From positions 1 through 8,190 of the forward strand of contig URNQ01000068.1 of the NCBI GenBank assembly GCA_900549245.1: DNA of 8,190 bases, in the 5' to 3' direction. This DNA is from an uncultured Collinsella sp. (lineage in GTDB: Bacteria > Actinomycetota > Coriobacteriia > Coriobacteriales > Coriobacteriaceae). Positions 5,794 through 8,190 of this stretch are shown here, piece by piece (within the stretch, counting starts at the first letter, position 1; every line of letters starts with the position of its first letter). Below the pieces are notes generated by a model. It searched no databases. It had not been told where the DNA came from and saw only the letters and a program-made list of their open reading frames with translations. A program made the translations under genes and the position numbers.

Positions 5794-6528
5794 CTACTCG
5801 TGAACCGGGAACACGCTGGCGACGGAGTGAGTCTCCTCGTCGGTGCGCGGGTCGATGTACTTGGCGGCGTTCTCCCACTGACCATAGTGGCCCATAGCGC
5901 CAGCGATGGCCTCCTCGGGGGTCTTGCCGGCCTTGACGGCGTCGGTGAACTTGCCGAGGTTCAGGAACTCGAATGCGATGATCTCGTTCTTGTCGTTGAG
6001 AGCCATGCGGGTGACGTAGCCCTGAGCGAGCTCGAGGTAACGAGCGCCCTTGGCCTTGGTGCCGAACATGGTGCCGACCTGAGAGCGAAGGCCCTTGCCG
6101 AGGTCGTCGAGGGAGGCGCCCACGGGCAGGCCGCCCTCGGAGAACGCGGTCTGGCTGCGGCCGTAAACGATCTGCAGGAAGATCTCGCGCATAGCAACGT
6201 TGATGGCGTCGCAGACGAGGTCGGTGTTGAGGGCCTCGAGGATGGTCTTACCGGGAAGGATCTCGGAAGCCATGGCGGCAGAGTGGGTCATGCCCGAGCA
6301 GCCGATGCCAACACGAAGGGCCTCCTCGATGATGCCGTCCTTGACGTTCAGCGTGAGCTTGCAGGCGCCCTGCTGAGGTGCGCACCAACCCACACCGTGC
6401 GTAAGACCGGAGATGTCGGAAATCTCCTTAGCCTGGACCCACTTGCCCTCCTCGGGGATGGGTGCGGGGCCGTGGTATGCACCCTTGGCAACGGGGCACA
6501 TGTTCTCCACTTCCTGTGAGTACTGCAT
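5794..6528 (-). CDS. NifU_N-like iron-sulfur scaffold family protein, partner of GGGtGRT
   Basis: 244 residues, cytoplasmic. Residues about 45-115 resemble the NifU/IscU scaffold domain: GACKLTLNVKDGIIEEAL, then GIGCSGMTHSAAMASEIL (Cys77), GKTILEAL, and Cys106 in LVCDAIN. In IscU the first ligand lies in CGD followed by xxKL; here that position reads QQG, with cysteines at 49 and 56 instead, and the conserved Asp is missing. After the scaffold-like part comes an unusual C-terminal extension of about 125 residues that belongs to this variant family. Start at ATG 6528 is supported by GAGGAGAGGC directly upstream; a further in-frame ATG upstream would add 55 basic residues without a ribosome binding site. 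It is the first gene of an operon with the GGGtGRT gene. Such proteins are usually annotated as iron-sulfur assembly scaffolds; whether this one builds clusters is unproven. Confidence 0.85.
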   Translation of the reverse strand: MQYSQEVENMCPVAKGAYHGPAPIPEEGKWVQAKEISDISGLTHGVGWCAPQQGACKLTLNVKDGIIEEALRVGIGCSGMTHSAAMASEILPGKTILEALNTDLVCDAINVAMREIFLQIVYGRSQTAFSEGGLPVGASLDDLGKGLRSQVGTMFGTKAKGARYLELAQGYVTRMALNDKNEIIAFEFLNLGKFTDAVKAGKTPEEAIAGAMGHYGQWENAAKYIDPRTDEETHSVASVFPVHE

Positions 6529-6621
6529 GCCTCTCCTCTCTATCGTGTTGGCGTCCCGTCTGGGGGTCGTGGCTGGCGATTGCCGGGCGACCCTTCGAAA
6601 GGGACATGACATGCAGCCCCT

Positions 6622-6627
6622 ATAATA
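6622..6627 (-). promoter_or_regulatory. Probable -10 box for the NifU-like/GGGtGRT operon
   Basis: Minus-strand TATTAT(A) lies 93 bases before the ATG at 6528 and gives a predicted start near 6615 with an 87-base leader. No strong -35 hexamer is found at the right spacing. The leader holds a short CCCTT/AAGGG hairpin (about 6590-6602) and ends in the Shine-Dalgarno sequence. The full gap between the two divergent genes (6529-6931, 403 bases) contains no ORF I would call; this box and the repeat at 6781-6807 are all I see in it. Confidence 0.4.
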
Positions 6628-6780
6628 CCGCGAAATGCACGGAATATTCGGCGAACGGCTCAGTTTTCGTAGCGAGAAGCGCGGAACTTTCAATTGAAGC
6701 GATTTAACTCTATGTTCTGTGGTCGCGAACTTCCGTAGAGGGGGTCCGTCTTGGGCAGGCTTTTGGTCAGCTCTTGCAAG

Positions 6781-6807
6781 CGTTGCAGGGGTTGACCTGT
6801 TGCAACG
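6781..6807. promoter_or_regulatory. Inverted repeat CGTTGCA...TGCAACG, possible operator
   Basis: CGTTGCA (6781-6787) and TGCAACG (6801-6807) flank a 13-base centre that contains TTGACC, a -35-like hexamer (6792-6797). The related 6-mer TTGCAA also occurs at 6774-6779 and 6800-6805. Nothing like a -10 follows at normal spacing, so promoter assignment is uncertain. It lies about 125-150 bases before the transposase-derived gene on the plus strand. Confidence 0.3.
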
Positions 6808-6931
6808 GTGCCGTTCGCCGCCTGTTTACTGCCTTTGGCCGCGCGAGCGTATTGTTTTGCGTGAATGTTTTGATGGCACGCTTCAATCGTGCTGTATTTG
6901 ATGGTGAGCGGATCTCGGCGAAGGGAGCGCC

Positions 6932-7735
6932 ATGCAGCGCGTTTGGAGAACGGTTACCGGCTTTTACCATGTTTCGGCCCGTGGCATCGGAAAACAGATC
7001 ATCTTTGAGACCGATGACGACCGGTGGGAGTTTTTGGAGCTGATGCGCAACTGCTGCCGCGAGGCCCAGGTGACGATTGTGGCGTGGTGTCTCATGAGCG
7101 ACTGCGTGGATCTGGTGCTTTTGGATTACGAGGACGAAATGAGCGCAGCCATGCAGCGGCTGCTGTTGACGTATGCTCGTCGGTTCAATAAGCGCACTGG
7201 GCGCTCGGGCTGCCTATTTCGTGAACGTTTTGAGCGCCGCTCGCTCGATATCGACTCGCAGGTGATGGGGGCTGTTCGCTCTGTGCACGCCGATCCGCAG
7301 GAGGCTGGCATCAGCTTAATCGAGCGCTATGCGTGGAGCAGCTTTGTCGAGTATCTACGGGCCTATGACAACGATATGACGAGGGGATTTTCCGACCCGT
7401 CTTGCGTGCTTGAGCTTTTTGGTTCTGCCAAGGCCTTTATTGCCTATTCGCTTTCGACGCCCGATGCCTGCGAGCCTGCGATGCCCGATCTGGAAGAGAC
7501 GGAGTGGGAGCGGCACGCCTTTGCCGAAAAGCTGGCGAAGGGTCTCGGGGTTCCGCTCCACGAGGTTAAAGCCGCATCGTCGGCGCAGCGCAATATCGTT
7601 ATTCTTGGATTGCATGATGCCGGATTTACGGTGCGTCAGATTGAGCGGTATACGGGTATTGGCAAAAGTACCGTTTCTCGCATTGTGCGCGCCCGTGCGC
7701 CAGCGGCGGTGCTGACTGGTGGAAACGTGGTGTAG
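6932..7735 (+). CDS. RAYT-like (Y1_Tnp) protein with lost catalytic residues and C-terminal HTH
   Basis: 267 residues. The fold is that of REP-associated tyrosine transposases: FYHVSARGIGKQIIF (11-25) corresponds to the family YHVxxRG, followed by DDDRWEFLELM, YARRFNKRTGRSGCLFRERF (81-100) and AWSSFVEYL (134-142). But the HUH position, normally MPNHVH, reads MSDCVD (55-60), so both metal-binding histidines are Cys58 and Asp60. The segment normally RYIHxNP reads RSVHADP (116-122), with Ser117 in place of the tyrosine thought to be the nucleophile. The frame is otherwise intact. Residues about 207-255 form a helix-turn-helix module (FTVRQIERYTGIGKSTVSRIV), as found in longer RAYT-type proteins. 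ATG at 6932 has AAGGGAG four bases upstream. Transposition or nicking is unlikely; a DNA-binding role is inferred. Codon use is more relaxed than in the neighbouring operon. Confidence 0.82.
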   Translation: MQRVWRTVTGFYHVSARGIGKQIIFETDDDRWEFLELMRNCCREAQVTIVAWCLMSDCVDLVLLDYEDEMSAAMQRLLLTYARRFNKRTGRSGCLFRERFERRSLDIDSQVMGAVRSVHADPQEAGISLIERYAWSSFVEYLRAYDNDMTRGFSDPSCVLELFGSAKAFIAYSLSTPDACEPAMPDLEETEWERHAFAEKLAKGLGVPLHEVKAASSAQRNIVILGLHDAGFTVRQIERYTGIGKSTVSRIVRARAPAAVLTGGNVV

Positions 7736-7889
7736 GGTCGCCTGTGCACCGCAGCCGGGGTCGCCCATTCGCCACAACTATTGTTCTAAAAGCTTGGTAC
7801 GGTAACTGCGCATCTAGATTTGCATAGAACGGTCGCCTTCATGCATAAAATAACGGCTTAGTTAGGTTTAGCCTGTGCCTACCCCCGTC

Positions 7890-7919
7890 TACTCCGTGCA
7901 AAAAGCGGAGTATTCAGCA
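7890..7919 (-). repeat. Left copy of the TGCTGAATACTC...GCACG repeat
   Basis: Read on the minus strand: TGCTGAATACTC, then CGC, TTTTT, GCACG. It also forms its own hairpin, TACTCCG (7890-7896) with CGGAGTA (7906-7912) around a 9-base A-rich loop. The inverted partner is at 8106-8130. Confidence 0.75.
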
Positions 7920-8105
7920 TCGTGGTACTGTCGGCACCGTCGCAATCTTGAAACATACGGGCTCCGAAGCGATTTGTGCCTACCGATGAGCCTCCGAAGC
8001 TCATGTTTGCGCCCCCTGAGACCTCGATGCTTGTTCTAAATCGCAATATAAAGGCGACTTGAGATGTTGATTAACACTTCCGATGCGTATACACACAGCT
8101 TGGCG

Positions 8106-8130
8106 TGCTGAATACTCGCAAAAATGCACG
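8106..8130 (+). repeat. Right copy of the TGCTGAATACTC...GCACG repeat
   Basis: Plus strand: TGCTGAATACTC, then GC, AAAAAT, GCACG; exact in the first 12 bases with the left copy, in inverted orientation, and the T-run replaced by an A-run. It sits inside its own hairpin, GGCGTGC (8102-8108) with GCACGCC (8126-8132) around 17 bases, a different pairing from the left copy. Confidence 0.75.
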
Positions 8131-8190
8131 CCGCACCCTAGGGGACCCGTCTGTGGCAGACGCAAAGCGAACCGGAGTCCAGCGGGGCAG

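Larger units (their letters stand above)
7736..8190. other. Repeat-rich non-coding region, no gene seen
   Basis: Stop-dense in all frames, with only short frames of under about 65 codons, the longest running in from the right edge on the minus strand and without family resemblance. It holds several short exact repeats: TTGTTCTAAA at 7781-7790 and 8031-8040 (250 apart), TGTGCCTACC at 7874-7883 and 7975-7984, CTCCGAAGC at 7962-7970 and 7992-8000. It also holds hairpins ATGAGC-N7-GCTCAT (7986-8004) and CGTCTG-tgg-CAGACG (8148-8162). A weak promoter-like pair TTGATT (8067-8072) and TATACA (8088-8093), spaced 15, points right. The region may be the regulatory leader of a gene beyond the window, a small RNA locus, or decayed mobile DNA. 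Confidence 0.6.

Noticed and set aside
4750..6519. A 589-codon open frame on the plus strand covering the whole GGGtGRT/NifU-like operon
   Set aside because: It is antisense to two well-supported genes, has a repetitive Gly/Ala/Val/Leu-rich composition with no family resemblance, and is the expected shadow of strongly biased codons.
7986..8004. Hairpin ATGAGC-N7-GCTCAT as a terminator for the RAYT-like gene
   Set aside because: It is 250 bases past the stop codon, has only a 6-bp stem and lacks a U-tract, so no terminator can be assigned to that gene.
8126..8190. Resemblance to a class I c-di-GMP riboswitch (GACGCAAAGC at 8159-8168, CCGG, AGCGGGG in order)
   Set aside because: The GGCAAACC 5' half is missing, the first helix pairs differently (8148-8162), and there is too little room for the second arm before the window ends. 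A covariance-model search including sequence beyond 8190 would settle it.

Overview
This window looks like chromosome of a high-GC member of the Coriobacteriia, probably Collinsella-like. That is inferred from family resemblance of the gene set (a GGGtGRT protein with its NifU-like partner, a ROK fructokinase, GC-rich codons, strong Shine-Dalgarno sequences); no 16S or other marker is present. Most genes lie on the minus strand; the tRNA cluster and one transposase-derived gene lie on the plus strand.

Layout. (1) 1-575 minus: 5' two thirds of a ROK-family fructokinase, cut by the window edge. (2) 648-687: terminator. 712-1893 minus: a class I PLP-dependent aminotransferase. (3) 1978-2396 plus: a tRNA operon with AT-rich upstream element, promoter, tRNA-His(GTG), two identical tRNA-Lys(CTT) genes separated by a perfect hairpin, and a strong intrinsic terminator. 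(4) 2464-2826 minus: a dinD-like gene that keeps only its N-terminal Bro-N-type domain, very likely a remnant. (5) 2988-4514 minus: an FAD-dependent oxidoreductase of the fumarate reductase/L-aspartate oxidase superfamily, followed by a 12-bp hairpin. (6) 4771-6528 minus: a two-gene operon, a NifU_N-like protein followed 17 bases later by a GGGtGRT protein, with terminator at 4707-4736 and a probable promoter near 6622. (7) 6932-7735 plus: an intact ORF related to REP-associated tyrosine transposases (Y1_Tnp fold) that has lost both HUH histidines and the usual catalytic tyrosine, with a C-terminal helix-turn-helix. (8) 7736-8190: no gene, but rich in short repeats, including an inverted pair built on TGCTGAATACTC...GCACG.

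How parts work together. The metabolic genes appear to be single-gene units. The only clear protein operon is the NifU-like/GGGtGRT pair, whose biochemical role is not known to me; its codon usage suggests high expression. The most interesting features are that pair, the catalytically disarmed RAYT-like protein, and the inverted-repeat region beside it. No complete mobile element, CRISPR array or defence island is visible.
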